In this document: positions 4,966-6,170 of the stretch, in pieces
Position numbering within the stretch: the stretch's first letter is position 1
Layout: each line of letters opens with the position of its first letter
Notes under the pieces: model-generated
What the model was told of the DNA's origin: nothing
Databases searched by the model: none
Seen by the model: only the letters and a program-made list of their open reading frames with translations
Made by a program: the position numbers and the translations under genes
Source of the DNA: Microbacteriaceae bacterium
GTDB taxonomy: Bacteria > Actinomycetota > Actinomycetes > Actinomycetales > Microbacteriaceae
Assembly: GCA_947447385.1 (NCBI GenBank)
Contig: CANFKN010000077.1
Span: 1 to 6,170 of the forward strand
Direction: 5' to 3'
Length of the DNA: 6,170 nt

Positions 4966-5963
4966 AGGGCTCTCACCAACCAGTCAAGGTCTGCGAACCA
5001 GGCACCTGCGACCAAAGCCCCCGCGATTGCGATGAGGGCGAAATCTGCGGGCATCCAAGGTGCTTTGTTATAGATACTTCGTTGCCCGCGGGCTGAGTTC
5101 AGGCGCAGAGCCAACCCCAAACAAACGGCGCCGATAGCCAAAACACTCCAAGCCAGCCAAGAGGTCGAAGCATCTGCGAGCAGTGTGTAGCTGCCAATGC
5201 CAATCAGTGCTACCGACAACAGGCTCGTGACGCGTGCTAAGCGGGGAAAACGATTTGCCGCAGTGCGACCGAAACCTCTTGAATCAAGGCTTGCCGCTAA
5301 GGCTAGAGATCGTTCAAGAGTGTCTTCAAGAACGGGTATGACAAGGCTGGGCAACGCCGTGATGCCGGCTGAGCGGCCACGCAGCCTTCGAGCCCGACGC
5401 ACTCGCTGCAGGCTGTCAATCAGCTGGGGAGCGAGCCCTAGGGCAACCGAAACTGTACTCGCTATTTCAAAGAGGGCGCCAGGCATTGATTTGAGCAGAA
5501 CCTTGGGGTTTGCTTGAATGTTCGCCATCGCGATCACGAGAATGATTGAAGCCAAACGAAAGCCATCGATAGCACCTGCAATCAGGTTCGTGCTCGAGAC
5601 CGGGCCAAGCAGCTGAAACTCGCCAATGCCGATGTTGATTGCAAGCCGGGGGAGCTCAAGAAGAACCGTGTCTGATTCATCAAAACCGAGATTGAACACC
5701 AATCTAAAGGCAACACGAACAGCCAGCACGAATGCGGCCAACTGCAAATAGAAGCGCAGCGCTTTGAGCTTTTGGTCGCCGCTCTCGCTGTTTGGTCTAA
5801 TCGAATCGACCAAGACTACGAACACGCTCAGGGCTGAGATTGCAGCCAAAACCGCCACGTTAGAGCTAGCGGTGCACAAAATCACGCCGGCAATCGCTAA
5901 AACCCACCAAGTTGAAGGGTTTAGCGTGCCGATTCGCGAGCTCGAAGAGTTTAGGGTGCGCAA
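4962..5963 (-). CDS. ECF transporter transmembrane component EcfT (CbiQ family)
   Basis: A 333-residue membrane protein that couples ATPase movement to the S component. The N-terminal LNPSTWW resembles the family's L-x-P-x-T-K motif. Hydrophobic segments lie at about 19-31, 36-53, 72-90, 127-147, 165-180, 246-263, 268-287 and 306-325. The two cytoplasmic coupling-helix motifs with an R-G pair are present: RRARRLRG (189-196) and SLDSRGFG (225-232, equivalent to the usual A-x-x-ARGF). At 333 residues it is longer than the common 250-270; the additional length is mainly a C-terminal helix pair. The start is TTG at 5963, with AAGG (5971-5974) seven bases upstream; starting later would remove the LNPST motif and first helix. 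It overlaps the end of the preceding gene by 13 bases and the ATPase start by 4, so it is translated as part of one operon. Confidence 0.92.
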   Translation of the reverse strand: MRTLNSSSSRIGTLNPSTWWVLAIAGVILCTASSNVAVLAAISALSVFVVLVDSIRPNSESGDQKLKALRFYLQLAAFVLAVRVAFRLVFNLGFDESDTVLLELPRLAINIGIGEFQLLGPVSSTNLIAGAIDGFRLASIILVIAMANIQANPKVLLKSMPGALFEIASTVSVALGLAPQLIDSLQRVRRARRLRGRSAGITALPSLVIPVLEDTLERSLALAASLDSRGFGRTAANRFPRLARVTSLLSVALIGIGSYTLLADASTSWLAWSVLAIGAVCLGLALRLNSARGQRSIYNKAPWMPADFALIAIAGALVAGAWFADLDWLVRAL

Positions 5964-6169
5964 CTAAAAACCTTGGGTGTGATGCTCGGAACCGCGCTAG
6001 ATTCTGTGCCATTAGTTGCGTCACCAGTCACAAAGAGCCAGGCATCGGCACTGCCGCATGCTGGCTTGCGCATCGATGAGCCTGCCCCGCTAAACACCCA
6101 GTCACCCGCGCTAGAAGTGTCGGCATAGAAATAAGCCCAGTGCCCCTGAGCATAAGTAGGGGTCGAGGT
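5951..6169 (-). CDS. Secreted SCO2322-like protein, C-terminal fragment
   Basis: An open frame enters from the right edge and ends in TAA at 5951-5953; 72 residues are visible. It has GHWAYFYAD, then GDWVFSGAGSS, then CGSADAWLFVTGD, and ends KVFSCAP. The spacing W-x-Y, then W-x-[FY]-S-x-x-G, then G-S-x-[DE]-[GA]-W-x-F matches my memory of the SCO2322 family, secreted proteins encoded beside ECF transporters in Streptomyces and relatives. The polar, Ser/Thr-rich composition and two cysteines that could form a disulfide suit an extracytoplasmic protein. A signal peptide would lie outside the window, and no membrane anchor follows the domain. The 13-base overlap with the EcfT start places it in the operon, so it may bind or present the imported compound (inference). 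The reading frame is well supported and the family assignment is moderate. Confidence 0.65.
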   Translation of the reverse strand, partial: TSTPTYAQGHWAYFYADTSSAGDWVFSGAGSSMRKPACGSADAWLFVTGDATNGTESSAVPSITPKVFSCAP

Positions 6170-6170
6170 G

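Noticed and set aside
5197..5517. A 106-codon plus-strand frame opposite EcfT
   Set aside because: It is an Arg/Ala/Ser-rich translation lying opposite the EcfT coupling motifs; it is an antisense shadow.
5964..6170. Cobalamin or other riboswitch upstream of EcfT
   Set aside because: The stretch is coding for the secreted protein's C-terminus; any riboswitch would lie before that gene, outside the window.

Overview
The window looks like a compact actinobacterial chromosome segment. It shows moderate G+C by eye, short intergenic gaps, frequent GTG/TTG starts, and an ECF transporter operon whose gene content and protein motifs match those I know from Actinobacteria such as Streptomyces. A streamlined Microbacteriaceae member, for example a freshwater lineage, is my best guess. 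That is an inference from style, since no rRNA or other marker gene is present.

Left part (1-1378): the C-terminal end of a probable 2TM-domain membrane protein (+) converges on a VOC/PhnB-like protein (-). The VOC gene is divergent from a TRIC-family (YadS/UPF0126-type) seven-helix membrane channel gene (+). Middle part (1406-2378): a solitary HicB-like protein with a C-terminal helix-turn-helix (-) is divergent from a small DoxX-like four-helix membrane protein (+). The roughly 150-base gap between them is the most regulatory-looking stretch here. It holds two perfect inverted repeats lying on promoter-like elements, an A-rich unstructured leader and a strong Shine-Dalgarno sequence.

Right part (2414-6169, all on the minus strand): an ECF-type vitamin/micronutrient importer in the order secreted SCO2322-like protein (only its C-terminus is inside the window), EcfT, fused double ATPase EcfA-EcfA, and S component. 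Successive genes overlap by 13, 4 and 4 bases, and the last three use TTG, TTG and GTG starts, so they are almost certainly co-transcribed and translationally coupled. The ATPase would power uptake through EcfT and the S component would bind the substrate. The secreted protein may capture or present the substrate outside the membrane. A corrinoid (cobalamin-type) substrate is a reasonable hypothesis but cannot be proven from this window.

The most unusual sequence feature is in the fused ATPase. The linker between its two nucleotide-binding domains contains five tandem hexapeptide repeats (18-bp DNA units), and its C-terminal tail contains a second tandem duplication (24-bp units). No RNA genes, CRISPR arrays or insertion sequences were seen.
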